DNA of 64,000 bases from Streptomyces sp. RPT161 (GCF_027533845.1 NZ_JAPZVN010000010.1:124001-188000); one strand, 5' to 3'. Shown: positions 26,545 to 36,041, counted from the stretch's first letter. Numbers and translations are program-made. Notes: generated by a model not told the origin, from the letters alone.

Positions 26545-26735
26545 GCCCCGGCTCCGATCGCCTCGCCGGGACGGTACCAGCTGCAGCCCTTTGCCCTGAG
26601 CGGGCGATTCGGCGACCACAAAGGAGGGCGGTGGGGCGCCGCTTGCCGTGCTTGTGGGCGTCGGCGGCGTCCAAAAGCACGGCATCGCGAAGGGCGGGGA
26701 CAACTAGGCCACCGGTCCCCGCCCCTCGCTTGTGT

Positions 26736-26752
26736 CTCCCTGCCTCAGGGAG
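26736..26752 (-). terminator. Hairpin after csbD-like gene
   Basis: CTCCCTG-CCT-CAGGGAG, 7-bp perfect stem just beyond the stop of the csbD-like gene at 26760. Confidence 0.5.
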
Positions 26753-26759
26753 AGTCTCG

Positions 26760-26933
26760 TTACGGGCGCACAGTGTCCTTGCCCTTTTCCTTCGCGGCGC
26801 GGGCTTCGCCCTTGATCTTCTCGGCCTCGCCCTTGGCGGCCATCGTCTCGTTGCCGACAGCCTTGCCCATGGCCTTCTTGACCGCGCCCGCGGCCTGCTC
26901 GGCCTTAGCCTTGGCCTTCTGCTCGGCACTCAT
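26760..26933 (-). CDS. CsbD-family stress protein
   Basis: 57-aa protein made of Lys/Glu/Ala-rich helix repeats: EQKAKAKAEQAAGAVKKAMG, then EKIKGEARAAKEKGKDTV. CsbD-like proteins are small, abundant, sigma-B-type stress proteins with unknown biochemical role. ATG 26933 follows AAGGAGG with 8-base spacing; the in-frame ATG at 26975 is upstream of that site. Divergent from the hydrophobic protein gene at 27064. Confidence 0.85.
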   Translation of the reverse strand: MSAEQKAKAKAEQAAGAVKKAMGKAVGNETMAAKGEAEKIKGEARAAKEKGKDTVRP

Positions 26934-27063
26934 ATCCCGCGCCTCCTTGCCGTTCGGTCCAGCGTGTGACACCACACCGCCTCACCGCCCATCGGGCTAA
27001 ACAAACCTCTCGTACGCCAGGAATGATCGCCCAAGGTAGGGGCAGTTGGCGTGGTGGAGGTGC

Positions 27064-27237
27064 ATGACAATGGGTCCCTTGCTTTTGGTTCTCCTGCTCG
27101 CCCTGATTCTCTTCGGCGCCGGCTTCGCGTTGAAGGTCCTTTGGTGGGTCGCGGTCGCGGTCCTGGTCATCTGGCTGCTCGGGTTCCTGGTTCGAACAGG
27201 CGAAGGTGCTGGCCGGTCTCGCTGGTACCGATGGTGA
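27064..27237 (+). CDS. Small hydrophobic membrane protein
   Basis: 57-aa protein with two membrane helices: MGPLLLVLLLALILFGAGFA and VLWWVAVAVLVIWLLGF, ending GRSRWYRW. This short family is frequent in Streptomyces, often near stress genes. ATG 27064 follows GTGGAGG; a second ATG lies two codons on. Followed by a very strong terminator. Role unknown, possibly a membrane stress peptide. Confidence 0.8.
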   Translation: MTMGPLLLVLLLALILFGAGFALKVLWWVAVAVLVIWLLGFLVRTGEGAGRSRWYRW

Positions 27238-27260
27238 CCTGACACCAGCCCACCTGTGAC

Positions 27261-27303
27261 AGGCCGGGTGGACACCCTCGCAAAGATGGTGTCCACCCGG
27301 CCT
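27261..27303 (+). terminator. Very strong hairpin terminator
   Basis: AGGCCGGGTGGACACC pairs exactly with GGTGTCCACCCGGCCT: a 16-bp perfect stem with an 11-base loop, 23 bases after the hydrophobic protein gene. Confidence 0.85.
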
Positions 27304-27959
27304 CTTTGGCAAGTTTGGGCGACCCCTCCGCTTCCGTGCGTTGCAGCCGCGTCGCGGGGTATGCGGCAATTGATGGCGGGGTGGGTAAGGCTCTCCCCTG
27401 CGAGGGACCCGCCGCCTCCTTGTGCCCGCCTCGCCATTCTTACCCGACGGCGGCCCCGACGACCCTTGAACCGCAGCGCCTGCACGCCGCCCCCGCCATA
27501 AGGCACGCCAGCCATACGCGAACTTCCGGGAGCCTCGTAATCGCTACACGATCTGCGGCGGCGTCACCCCCTTACGCGGTTAACTCGGCGACCTCGCAGT
27601 GCGCTTGCTTCCGCCGCGCCCGCTGCTTTGCGGCCCAACCGCCGTGCATGCCAGGGCCAGACCAGGACAGGGTCGGTGGGCCCACCGACGCGTGCCATGC
27701 CGGTAAAAACGATGATGTGCTCCGCCATACCCGAGGATTGGGCGGCGGACTCCTGCGTCGCTCCGGAGCGGATGCGAACACGGTAGGTCTCCGTGACGAA
27801 GGTGTCAGCCTCGAATCGCTCGATGAGGACGGCTTCGACGGCGTGGCCAGAGATCTTGCAGGAGCCGCGAGATCGTGCAGAGCGGTACTCGGAGGCACTA
27901 CCAGGCGGCCGTCACTCTCGCCTCACTCATCATGTGGGTGTGATCTTCGACGTCGGTCC
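27304..27959. other. Region without a supported gene
   Basis: About 650 bases. A minus-strand frame at 27570-27900 (GHAVEAVLIERFEADTFVTE, YRVRIRSGATQESAAQ) has some protein character and might be a relic of a GntR/UTRA-type regulator, but this is weak. The long plus-strand frame running to 29336 is a shadow. Confidence 0.35.
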
Positions 27960-28877
27960 CTATCCGACCAGGCGGCGGCGCCAGTCCAGGGGGGTGAGCT
28001 TGATGGCCCGGTCGGGGTCATGGTCCCACTCGGCGTGGAGGCCGGCTGCTTCGAGGGCGGCCACGACCTCGTGGCCGATGGCTGCGGTGGTCTCGGAGGA
28101 GCCGTCGAAGCCGCCATAAAAGAGCATCAGTCCGTGGCCGGCTGCGGCGGAGTCCGTGCACTGGGCGTGGAAGTAGACGAAGCCGCGGGCGTCGGGCCCA
28201 CCTTCGCCGCCGATCTCAGACTGTCCACAGCTGCGGCAGCAGGTAAAGTTCTCGCGGGCGGTGATACCGGCCTCCTGCAGGGCAGTGAACGCGCGAGCGA
28301 GCCGCTCAGGGTCGGTCTCGCCCCTCCACTTGGCCTGCTCCGCGACTCGCTCCAGCCACATCCGGTCGGCCAACGCCTCAGCCTGCTCTCGCGAGACCGG
28401 CCGACGTCCCTCGGTGACCAGGTACTCCTCAGCGAACTCGGCCAGTTCGGCGCGGGAGACATAGCCGCCGACCAGCACCTCTCGGACGCGCTTCTCCAAC
28501 TCCTCGAGATCCTCGCCGTCGAGGTCGAGCTGCGGCACCTCGCGGGTGGGGCCCATGTCCACCAGCGACCAAGCCAGACCAGCGTCCCAACCGGCCTCCT
28601 GGCGGGTCCAGCCGGTAATCGCCGCAATCACGACCTCGGGCCCGTCGACCGTCGCCTGGAAGTGCCGGGCAGCAGCACCGTCGCGGTGCTCCAGCGTGTA
28701 GTCACCACCGGCCGTGTGCCAGACCTGGGCGAAGACGTCAGGCACGTCGGGTATCCGCTGGACTACGAGGAACCGGTCACCGTCACCGCCGATCCGCCGG
28801 ACCAGCCCTGCCAACTCCTCGGCGGACACACGGACGTGCCGCTCCCAGTTCTCCGTCTTCACCACGATCTCGAGCAC
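27960..28877 (-). CDS. Uncharacterised soluble protein (DUF6891-like)
   Basis: About 305-aa cytoplasmic protein. N-terminal half: ENWERHVRVSAEELAGLVRR, GGDGDRFLVVQRIPDVPDVF and HFQATVDGP. C-terminal half: CRSCGQSEI (a C..C pair) followed by GFVYFHAQCTDSAAAG, LMLFYGGFDGSS and a last helix. The C-terminal part resembles a Streptomyces family I recall as DUF6891, unchecked. The Cys residues could bind zinc. Start uncertain: GTG 28877 is used, TTG 28883 is in frame. No partner genes. Confidence 0.7.
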   Translation of the reverse strand: MLEIVVKTENWERHVRVSAEELAGLVRRIGGDGDRFLVVQRIPDVPDVFAQVWHTAGGDYTLEHRDGAAARHFQATVDGPEVVIAAITGWTRQEAGWDAGLAWSLVDMGPTREVPQLDLDGEDLEELEKRVREVLVGGYVSRAELAEFAEEYLVTEGRRPVSREQAEALADRMWLERVAEQAKWRGETDPERLARAFTALQEAGITARENFTCCRSCGQSEIGGEGGPDARGFVYFHAQCTDSAAAGHGLMLFYGGFDGSSETTAAIGHEVVAALEAAGLHAEWDHDPDRAIKLTPLDWRRRLVG

Positions 28878-28940
28878 GCGCAAACTCTGACACGCCCTGA
28901 AAAGGGCAGTCCTGGCACGTCAGTGCTCACGGTGGTGGGG

Positions 28941-29165
28941 TCACCGGTTCGTCCCGGCGGCCAGGAAGCCGCGCAGATGTGCCAGGAGTGCCTCCGGGCG
29001 CTCCTCCGGGATGAAGTGGCCGCATTCGGGGATCTCGGCACCGGTGACGTCATTCGCGTACGCGCGCCCGGCTCCAGTGTCGGCAGGCGGGCCGGCAGGC
29101 CCGCGGAACCCCACAGCGCCAGCCCTGGCATGGTGAGTCGGAGGCCTTCGGTGGCATCGACGTCG
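28941..29165 (-). pseudogene. Frameshifted alpha/beta hydrolase C-terminus
   Basis: Two minus-strand frames make GLRLTMPGLALWGSAG, then YANDVTGAEIPECGHFIPEE and RPEALLAHLRGFLA: the standard end of an alpha/beta hydrolase, with the catalytic His in ECGHF. The nucleophile region is missing. One frameshift near 29080. Confidence 0.6.
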
Positions 29166-29173
29166 TCGAGCGG

Positions 29174-29336
29174 AGCGCGACGTCCACTTCCACGGCACAG
29201 CCAAGTACGAGGGCTATCCCACCGCCCCCACCAGCATCGAAGCAATCGGCACCACCGTGGACCAGGCACTGACCCGCCAGAAGACCGCATCCAAGGAGGG
29301 GCGCCGTTGATGAGCGACGAACGAAGTGACGTGTAG
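29174..29336 (+). other. Short coding-like tail
   Basis: A plus-strand frame reads DVHFHGTAKYEGYPTAPTSI and ends near 29309 (KTASKEGRR, TGA), with ATG of a tiny frame overlapping (TGATG). It has good composition and may be the end of a lost gene. Family unknown. Confidence 0.3.
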
Positions 29337-29380
29337 CTGAGCGTGATGCTCACGCCGTGCCGCGTTTCACCGGGCACAGG

Positions 29381-29938
29381 TCACCTGATCGACGTGATCC
29401 AGTCGTCGACGGTGACGACGTCGGCCTGCACGGGGAAGACCTTCTCGGTGAGCACCTGGTGCACCTCGGCGTCGGCGTCGATGCAGCCGTCTGCCAGTAC
29501 GGTGAGGCGGAAGTCCAGGTCGGCGGCTTGACGCAGGGTGGACAGCACGGCTCCGCTGGTGGCGATACCGGTGAGGACCAGCCCGTCGATCTCGCGGGCA
29601 CGCAGGAGCAGGCCGAGGTCGCTGCCCACGAAGGCGCTGACACGCGTCCTGGTCACGACGAGATCGACGGACCGGGGAGCGATGTCCGGATGGATCTCGG
29701 CGCCCGAGTCCTCGTCGGTGAACCCGACACTGCCGCCGAGCCCACGGAGCATCTTGTTGCGCGCGCTGGCCTCAGGGTGCCCGGGGCGGAATCGGACGAT
29801 CACGTAGATCACCAGCATGTCCGCGGCGCGAGCCGCGTCGATCGCACCGCGCAGGCGTGCCAGATATCCGGCATCCGCGCCGATGCGCTCCACGATGCCC
29901 CGCTGGACGTCCATCACGAGGAGGGCGTTCTGCGCCAT
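29381..29938 (-). CDS. Isochorismatase-family protein lacking the catalytic Cys
   Basis: 185-aa cysteine-hydrolase fold protein. Asp is present in LLVMDVQRG (residue 9), the basic residue region is VVTRTRVSAF, and the cis-peptide/Cys loop is GIATSGAVLSTLRQAADLD. In active members the loop reads like GVATDVCV; here Ala stands at the Cys position, as in a known clade with TSG(V/A)VL. It may therefore bind rather than hydrolyse, or use another residue. ATG 29938 follows GAGAGGAC. Alone; next gene is an FAD monooxygenase on the same strand, about 200 bases away. Confidence 0.85.
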   Translation of the reverse strand: MAQNALLVMDVQRGIVERIGADAGYLARLRGAIDAARAADMLVIYVIVRFRPGHPEASARNKMLRGLGGSVGFTDEDSGAEIHPDIAPRSVDLVVTRTRVSAFVGSDLGLLLRAREIDGLVLTGIATSGAVLSTLRQAADLDFRLTVLADGCIDADAEVHQVLTEKVFPVQADVVTVDDWITSIR

Positions 29939-30132
29939 TCTTTCCGTCCTCTCATCGCGTCGGCCGGTCCGGTTTCTTGACCGGCCTTCTGATAGCGGCC
30001 CCGCGCCGCCGAGGTGCACGCCGTGCGGCGAACATGCCCTGACCAAGCCCGCTCAGCACCGGATGAGTGTGGAAACACGAGCACGGACGGCGGCGGGCAG
30101 TGAGGTGGTGGCCGCCATCGAGGCCCGACTCA

Positions 30133-31605
30133 TCACGTCGGCCTGCCGGGCAGGTAGGAGGCGAGGTTGGCAAGCACGTCCTGCGGATCGGTCGAGACCC
30201 CGTGGGCGGCCAGGTAGCCGTCCGGACGGATGAGGAGGGGCGTGTCCAGCCCGTCGACGAACTGGACGCTCAAAGGACCGATTCGGCCGGTCTCGGCCGG
30301 TCCGGTGGAGGAGGCGGGCAGGGCCAGGGTCCAGTCGAGACCTGTGGCCGGGACGAGCGTAGGGGAGACGCGTTGCCCGATGTGATAGGTACCGTCGGCC
30401 GGTTCAGGCGCGTAGCTGATGTCGAGCTGGGACAACCGCCTGGCCAGCCAGTCGGTGATGCCGGGTGCCTTGGCGGCTGCGGCGGTGATGTCGTTGCGCA
30501 GTCGGCACAGTTCCGGATCGCGCAGGGTGGCGAGTCCGGTCATCTGGCTGGTGAAGGCGACCAGGCTTACAGCGACGGGATGGCGCTCGGCGTGGTAGGT
30601 GTCCAGGAGACTCTCAGGGGCCAGCCCGGTGAGCACGGCATGGAGCTTCCAGGCCAGGTTGCCGGCGTCCTGGATGCCGGTGTTCATGCCCTGGCCTCCG
30701 GCTGGGCTGTGGGTGTGCGCAGCGTCTCCCAGGAGGAAGACTGGGCCGTCCGAGAGCTTCTCGGCCACGCGTTCCTGCACGTGGTACGTGGATGCTGTGA
30801 TGACCTCGACGACCCTCGGACCGCCTTCCCGCAGGCCGCGAGTGGCCAGTAGCGTCTCGGTCTCTTCCGCAGTGGGCGCCTTCGAACCGGGAGGAACGGA
30901 CGCAACCACCCGGTGCTGGCCCCCGGCCAGCGGTGACGTCAGCAGCATTCCCTCGGAAGAGAAGAAGAACGTGGTGTCCTCAAGCAGCGCGGAAGCTGCA
31001 CCCGGCTCGAGGCGGACGTCCGCCAATGCGAACAACTGCTCTCGTGCCGTGCCGGGGAAGTCGATCCCTGCCGTGGAGCGCACCCTGCTGTGAACGCCGT
31101 CGGCTCCGACCAAGTAGCGGGCGTACACGGCACGCACCGATCCGTCGGGCGCGGCGACGGCAGCGGTCACGCCGGGAAAGTCGGGGCTGAAGGTGATGAG
31201 CTTGTGGCGGCGGTGGACCATGCTGCCCAGCTCGGTCAGGCGGCGATTGAGATGTTCCTCAGTCGTCTGCTGGGAGACCAGCAGCATCATCGGGAACGGG
31301 GAGTCCAGGTTGTCGTAGGACGCGCGAAGCAGAGTGCGCGGGCCGTCGTTGACACTGAAGTGACGGCCTCGAACTCCTGCGGCGACCAGACGATCGGCAA
31401 TGCCAACGCGGTCGAGGTACTCCAGAGCGCGGGGTTGAACGAAGGCGGCCTTGGCGCCGGGCTGGACCGCATCGGTACGTTCGATGAGTACGTGGTCCAC
31501 GCCGAGCTGGGTAAGGCTGGCGGCGAGTGTGAGCCCGGCGGGCCCGGCACCAACGATCAGGACATCGGTCTGCGTGGCCAGTGCGGCCGTGGAAGAAGAG
31601 GCCAT
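30133..31605 (-). CDS. FAD-dependent aromatic monooxygenase
   Basis: 490-aa flavoprotein hydroxylase (class A, PHBH/PheA type). Motifs: GAGPAG for FAD at residues about 19-24, ERTDAVQPGAKAAFVQPRALE, the DG motif GADGVHSRVRS, and the second FAD motif LLGDAAHTHSPAGGQGMNTG followed by IQDAGNLAWKL. It hydroxylates an aromatic substrate with NAD(P)H and oxygen; the short thioredoxin-like C-terminal part fits polyketide or phenol hydroxylases. Soluble. ATG 31605. No pathway partners nearby, so the substrate is open. Confidence 0.88.
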   Translation of the reverse strand: MASSSTAALATQTDVLIVGAGPAGLTLAASLTQLGVDHVLIERTDAVQPGAKAAFVQPRALEYLDRVGIADRLVAAGVRGRHFSVNDGPRTLLRASYDNLDSPFPMMLLVSQQTTEEHLNRRLTELGSMVHRRHKLITFSPDFPGVTAAVAAPDGSVRAVYARYLVGADGVHSRVRSTAGIDFPGTAREQLFALADVRLEPGAASALLEDTTFFFSSEGMLLTSPLAGGQHRVVASVPPGSKAPTAEETETLLATRGLREGGPRVVEVITASTYHVQERVAEKLSDGPVFLLGDAAHTHSPAGGQGMNTGIQDAGNLAWKLHAVLTGLAPESLLDTYHAERHPVAVSLVAFTSQMTGLATLRDPELCRLRNDITAAAAKAPGITDWLARRLSQLDISYAPEPADGTYHIGQRVSPTLVPATGLDWTLALPASSTGPAETGRIGPLSVQFVDGLDTPLLIRPDGYLAAHGVSTDPQDVLANLASYLPGRPT

Positions 31606-32165
31606 GACGTTCGGCGTCCTTCGTTGGTCTGGCAGTTCGCCGAGCCACTCGACAGGCGCCCGGTCCCCTCCGTGACAGTCTTGGGTGAAACGCCCTGGGC
31701 TGATCGCTCACCCTGGCTGGGCGCAACAGGAGAACCACCCGTATGGCCAGCAGCGATGTAGCCCGCCGTGCGCCCAGCCCATGTCTCCATCGCACGCCCG
31801 AGGCCTGAGAACCCTCGATGAAATCGACCCGGCGAACACCACGCTCAGCTACAAGTTTCTTCGTTCGCCCCTCGTTAAAGGCGCCCAAGGATCAGCAGCG
31901 AACTTCATCAAAGCCGCTTAGTGGTCGGCCCTGTAATCCTTCGGGGGTTGGCTGTGGAGCCTGTGTTGTGTGTGATGCGGGGTCAGATGCTGGGGTCGGT
32001 GAGGTAGAGGCAGCAGCCGAGTCGAGGGTGTTCGGGGGTGCCGGCGAAGCCGCGAGGTAGAGGCGGAGCCCCAGGTACTGGCGGATCCGCCGTAGCGCGG
32101 ACGCGTCTGTTCGCCGTCATTCAGTCGGGTGTTTGACAGCGACCCCAGTCGTTCAGGCTCCCTTG
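31606..32165. other. Intergenic region, no gene seen
   Basis: About 560 bases between the FAD monooxygenase start and the DUF3291 gene end. No credible frame on either strand. Confidence 0.4.
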
Positions 32166-32723
32166 TCAGCGAGCCTGGTCGCTCTTCGGCCCGATGTCTT
32201 TGGTCCTGGTCGGAGTTCCGTCCGGGGCGAACGAGTGGTGGAAGGTGAAGGCGTGCGGCGTGGCGCCGTGGTCGTGGAGGTGTTCCAGCCTGGAAACGCC
32301 GTCCTGCCAGGTGGGTATCACGCCGTCGGAGACCCACCAGAACACGTAACTCGGGTGTCCTGCCCTCTCGAACCAGTCGTACCGCCTGTTCAGCGCCTCG
32401 CGGTGCAGACCGGTGTAGACGGCGTCGAAGGCGGGGCGCAGGTCGGCCCAGAGTGAGAGGGTCGCGGCCAGGGCGGTGGTCTCCACCGTACGACCCTTGC
32501 CGTACCAGGTCGGTACGGCGAACTCTCCCCATGCACCCCAGTCCAAGTCGAAGTGGGTGCCCCGGTCGCCGTCTGCCGCTTCAGCATGTGCGAGGTATCC
32601 GGGGTGCTGGCTGATCTTCCGGTAGATGGCCTCGCCGCTGTCGTGGAATTCGCGCGTGAGAGGCGCGGAATCGGCGAGAGACGACTTCAGGACGCCGAAT
32701 GTGTACAGAGCAAGATGGGGCAT
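32166..32723 (-). CDS. DUF3291 protein
   Basis: 185-aa soluble protein. LALYTFGVLK at the start, FFVPTW-like FAVPTWYGKGRTVETTALAA, LSLWADL, and WFERAGHPSYVFWWV...PTWQDGVSRLEHLHDHG are the DUF3291 hallmarks, a ferredoxin-like fold with a conserved Trp/His set seen in small monooxygenase-like proteins. ATG 32723 follows AGGGAGA. Function not known; probably small-molecule handling. Confidence 0.85.
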   Translation of the reverse strand: MPHLALYTFGVLKSSLADSAPLTREFHDSGEAIYRKISQHPGYLAHAEAADGDRGTHFDLDWGAWGEFAVPTWYGKGRTVETTALAATLSLWADLRPAFDAVYTGLHREALNRRYDWFERAGHPSYVFWWVSDGVIPTWQDGVSRLEHLHDHGATPHAFTFHHSFAPDGTPTRTKDIGPKSDQAR

Positions 32724-33057
32724 ACGTCTCTCCCTGGTTGGGGGTGCCTGCTGTGGACCCGGTTCGGTGGCTTACGCATGGGGGCGAGGATTTGTGGGGC
32801 ATGACCAACTCATCCCGTCGCGGGTAGCTCACCCTGAAGGAACTCCTGTGCGACCGTGGGCGATCGCCGAAGACCAGGTGAAGGTAGCTGCCTTTGCGGG
32901 CCATGTCGAAGTTGCGTTTTCCCTGTCCAAGTGGCCTCTTGCAACGGTCATTACGGGGGCTGGGGCGGTGACGGGCGGGGCAGGCCGCGGGGTACCAGTG
33001 ATCCCCTTCGGCCGATCGGTTCGCCCGCCATGCCCGTCCGCGCCCACTGTCCGATAG

Positions 33058-33510
33058 CCCCGAGTGCCGCCGAACGCGTGCGGTTGAAGAAGATGGCCTA
33101 CGGCCACAAGACCGAGCATCGGCTGCGGGTGCGTGTACAAGCGGTGCTGCACGCCGCGCATGGACGCTCCAACGGATTCATCGCCCGGGAGAAGGGGCTG
33201 CATTTGGACACCGTGCGCCGCAGGCCTGGCCGGTTCTTCCACGCGGGCCTGCCGGGCTCAAAGACCGTCAACGCTTACATCCGCACCTGGCAGGGCGAAC
33301 AGCTGGGCGATGACGAGTTCGTGATCAGCGCGGACGAGAAGACCTCCATCCAGGCCCTGTGCCGCTGCCACCCCACCCTCGCCTGCCGGCAAGGCCAGGG
33401 CGACGCGCGTCAATCACACTACGGACGCGGCGGTGCCCTGGCCTACCTCGCCGCCTACGACGTCCACGCCGCAATGGCGTTCGGCCGCACCCCCACTGAC
33501 AACGCGCGCT
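33058..33510 (+). mobile_element. IS630-family transposase relic
   Basis: One frame reads HRLRVRVQAVLHAAHGRSNG, FIAREKGLHLDTVRRRPGRF and then jumps to KTVNAYIRTWQGEQLGDDEF, VISADEKTSIQALCRCHPTL and AYLAAYDVHAAMAFGR. These are the helix-turn-helix and first catalytic Asp (SADEKT) of an IS630 transposase with an internal deletion between them and no C-terminal Asp/Glu part. Inactive. Confidence 0.75.
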
Positions 33511-33709
33511 CTGCGGCATGGCTCTCACCGTCACCACGCCAGTGCCGGTTGGTTTTGTCGAGCAGTAGTGGGCTCTGGCGCAGATGTTGGGGAGCGGTCG
33601 CGGGGCGACACCGCCGTGTTCGATTGCGGGGGCTCAGCTCTGTGTGAGACCGCGTACGCTCCCAGGAAAGCTTTTGCGCATGCCGCCGTCCGGATTTTGA
33701 GGGGGCGCG

Positions 33710-34672
33710 GTGACCCACCTCGATGAGATGGCGGCTGTCCGACCGTTGACACTGGCTTGGGTGAGCCGGCACCTGGAGGTCGGCGAACGGATCGTCAGAG
33801 CCGACACGTTGCACGGCGGCATCACTGCAGAAATGCGGAGGCTGACCATCGCCACGCGGGATGGAAGCACCCGTGACCTGGTGCTGCGGACCTTCGTCGA
33901 CCCGTTCTATGTGGAGCACGCCGAAGACTGGCTTAGCAGGGAGGCTGGCGCCCTGACGCTGCTCGCGGGGACCGGCGTGCCGGCTCCTGGACTGGTCGCA
34001 GTTGATCCGACCGCCGCACATTGCGAGTATCCGTCGCTCCTGATGACACATCTGGCGGGCCGGACGGTCCTCGACGACGAGGGACTGGAGACGCGCGTTC
34101 CCCTGATGGCTCGTCAACTCGTTGCGATCCACGCATTGCGACCCGCCCAGCGGCCCCGGGAGTATGTGACGTTGACGACCGCCGACACTGTCGTCACTCC
34201 GAAGGGCGCCGACGCGGCGGCATGGGCCGCGGCGATCGACGTGATCCGCAAGCCTGCGCCGCCCTATGAAGGGCGATTCCTGCACCGGGACTTCCAACCC
34301 GGCAACGTGCTGTTCGACCTGCCGCCCTCAAGGCCGGCAGGTGCCCGGATCACGGGGGTCGTCGACTGGGCAGCGACATCCTGGGGCCCGGCGGATCTCG
34401 ATGTGGCGCACTGCTCCACCAATCTCGCGCTGCTGCACGGCCCGGAGTGGGGTCTACGGCTCCCTGAGGCGTATGAGGAGGCCGGCGGGATGCTGGCCGC
34501 GGCCGCGAGCGAGCGGCTGTACTGGCGAGTGCGGGACGGGCTGGCGTGCTCAGAAGAAGTGCAGTTGGTGGCGCAGTCATGGCGAGAGGCGGGGAGGACA
34601 GAGCTGACGACGCGAGTTGTGGAGGAGCGGCTGGATGCCTATGTCACTGCCCTGATGGACGCGCCGGGCTGA
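33710..34672 (+). CDS. Aminoglycoside/choline phosphotransferase-like kinase
   Basis: 320-aa APH-fold protein. Brenner motif HRDFQPGNVLFD (catalytic Asp) and the metal motif GVVDWAAT follow an N-lobe with VLRTFVDPFYVEH and LLAGTGVPAPGLV. It transfers phosphate from ATP to a hydroxyl of a small substrate; whether that is an antibiotic cannot be told. GTG 33710; alternative ATG 33728. No helper genes; a marR gene converges from the right. Confidence 0.85.
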   Translation: MTHLDEMAAVRPLTLAWVSRHLEVGERIVRADTLHGGITAEMRRLTIATRDGSTRDLVLRTFVDPFYVEHAEDWLSREAGALTLLAGTGVPAPGLVAVDPTAAHCEYPSLLMTHLAGRTVLDDEGLETRVPLMARQLVAIHALRPAQRPREYVTLTTADTVVTPKGADAAAWAAAIDVIRKPAPPYEGRFLHRDFQPGNVLFDLPPSRPAGARITGVVDWAATSWGPADLDVAHCSTNLALLHGPEWGLRLPEAYEEAGGMLAAAASERLYWRVRDGLACSEEVQLVAQSWREAGRTELTTRVVEERLDAYVTALMDAPG

Positions 34673-34797
34673 ACCGAGCAGCCTGGGGCGCGGGCACGGT
34701 GGCGAGCGCCGGGCCCGGCTGCCACGTACGGGAGCGGAGCCGATCGCACACCCGTACCTGGGCGCCCCCGATGGTAGAGGGGCTTTGTGCTGCGGGG

Positions 34798-35244
34798 TCA
34801 GGGTTGTTGTCGGCTCGGCTCCAGGGCGGTGATGAGGCGGGCCAGTACCGGAAGTGAGGCCGTCAGCGTCTCGCGGTCGTCCGTGGGCAGTTGGTCGATG
34901 GCCTGGGCGAGTGCTGCCGAGCTGGTGCGGTCGTAGCGGTCGAGCAGGTCGAGAGCGGTTATGGAAGGCGCGAGAACCACTGCGCGCAGATCGCCAGGGG
35001 CGGGCTCGCGGGTCACCAGGCCTGCTGCGGACATCGTCTTGACCAGGTTGCTGACGGTGGAGGGCGCGATGCCCAGTCGCTGAGCGGTGGCGCGCGGGCT
35101 GAGGGGGCCCTCGCTGGCGAGCGCACGCAGGAGCTCGATCTGGGCTTCGGGCAGGTCGGGGAGCCCTTCGGCGCTGCGTGTCGCGCGGACCACGGCTCGG
35201 CGCAGGGGTCCCAGTAGTCGGCTGAGCTCGGAAGCGGTGTCCAT
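34798..35244 (-). CDS. MarR-family repressor (probable padC regulator)
   Basis: 148-aa winged-helix regulator. The DNA-binding helix is [20 protein letters not shown] and the wing contains [11 protein letters not shown]; flanking helices form the dimer. It is divergent from the phenolic acid decarboxylase gene, with a 31-bp palindrome in the 107-base gap. In many bacteria padC-type genes are repressed by a neighbouring PadR or MarR protein and induced by phenolic acids; the layout suggests the same here (inference). ATG 35244. Confidence 0.88.
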   Translation of the reverse strand: MDTASELSRLLGPLRRAVVRATRSAEGLPDLPEAQIELLRALASEGPLSPRATAQRLGIAPSTVSNLVKTMSAAGLVTREPAPGDLRAVVLAPSITALDLLDRYDRTSSAALAQAIDQLPTDDRETLTASLPVLARLITALEPSRQQP

Positions 35245-35265
35245 GCCGACATTCTGCCACCTATC

Positions 35266-35296
35266 ATTTTGCCGCAAAACAGTTTTGTGCCAAAAT
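35266..35296. promoter_or_regulatory. 31-bp palindromic operator between marR and padC
   Basis: Arms ATTTTGCCGCAAAAC (35266-35280) and GTTTTGTGCCAAAAT (35282-35296) around one base; 13 of 15 positions pair. It is AT-rich against the GC-rich context, 21 bases before the marR start and 55 before padC. Typical MarR target; it probably covers both promoters. Confidence 0.75.
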
Positions 35297-35351
35297 GAAC
35301 TTCTCGCCCAGCCAGACGGCGCGGCCGCACCGCAAGACAAGGACAATCTCC

Positions 35352-35888
35352 ATGAACACCCCCGCATACCAGACCACTGTCGCCAGCCCAGTCCCGCCGC
35401 AGGACCTCTCCGCCATGGTCGGCCACCGCTTCATCTACACCTACGCCAACGGCTGGCAGTACGAGATGTACGTGAAGAACGCGAAGACCATCGACTACCG
35501 CATCCACACCGGCATGGTCGGCGGCCGGTGGGTCAGGGACCAGGACGTCGACCTGGTCATGCTCACTCCGGGCGTCTACAAGGTCTCCTGGACCGAGCCC
35601 ACCGGTACCTCGGTCGCGGTGAACGTGCTCCCCGGCGAACGCGTGCTGCACGGCACGATCTTCTTCCCGCACTGGGTCGAGGAGCACCCGCAGCGCACCG
35701 TGCTCTTCCAGAACGACCACCTCGACCAGATGCGCGCCTACCGCGACGCCGGGCCCACGTACCCGATCTACGTCGTCCCCGAGTTCGCGAAGATCACCCT
35801 TGACGAGTTCGTCGGAGAGAACAACGAGGACGCCGTCGCCATCGCACCCGGCGACCTCCCCGAAGGCTGGGCCGACCGGACCAACTGA
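35352..35888 (+). CDS. padC: Phenolic acid decarboxylase
   Basis: 178-aa cofactor-free decarboxylase that turns p-coumaric, ferulic and caffeic acids into vinyl phenols, a detoxification step for plant phenolics. The signature runs [64 protein letters not shown] and [14 protein letters not shown]; conserved Tyr, Arg and Glu residues of the site are in these blocks. Length is normal for the family. ATG 35352 was chosen; the upstream in-frame ATG 35295 lies inside the operator. Likely repressed by the divergent MarR. Confidence 0.93.
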   Translation: MNTPAYQTTVASPVPPQDLSAMVGHRFIYTYANGWQYEMYVKNAKTIDYRIHTGMVGGRWVRDQDVDLVMLTPGVYKVSWTEPTGTSVAVNVLPGERVLHGTIFFPHWVEEHPQRTVLFQNDHLDQMRAYRDAGPTYPIYVVPEFAKITLDEFVGENNEDAVAIAPGDLPEGWADRTN

Positions 35889-36041
35889 GGCCCCGGAACC
35901 GTGCGGGAATACCGTCGTCACACATGTCCGCACCGTGCTGGAGCAACTGGGTAGGCGATGGTGATGCGATGCGGTGCTGACGACGTCCGTCGGCAGATCC
36001 GGCGAGAGGCCAGCCACCCCACGAGGTGAAATTCCATACCT

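Noticed and set aside
26537-26710. Possible minus-strand gene just upstream of the amber-interrupted protein (LRDAVLLDAADAHKHGKRRP)
   Set aside because: Protein-like composition but no start codon or ribosome binding site, and no family match.
27306-29336. 676-codon plus-strand open frame
   Set aside because: It is antisense to the 27960-28877 gene and hydrolase relic; composition is Gly/Arg/Pro-rich without family signal, a normal GC-rich shadow.
35295-35351. Earlier ATG for phenolic acid decarboxylase
   Set aside because: It lies within the 31-bp operator; family proteins start close to ATG 35352.
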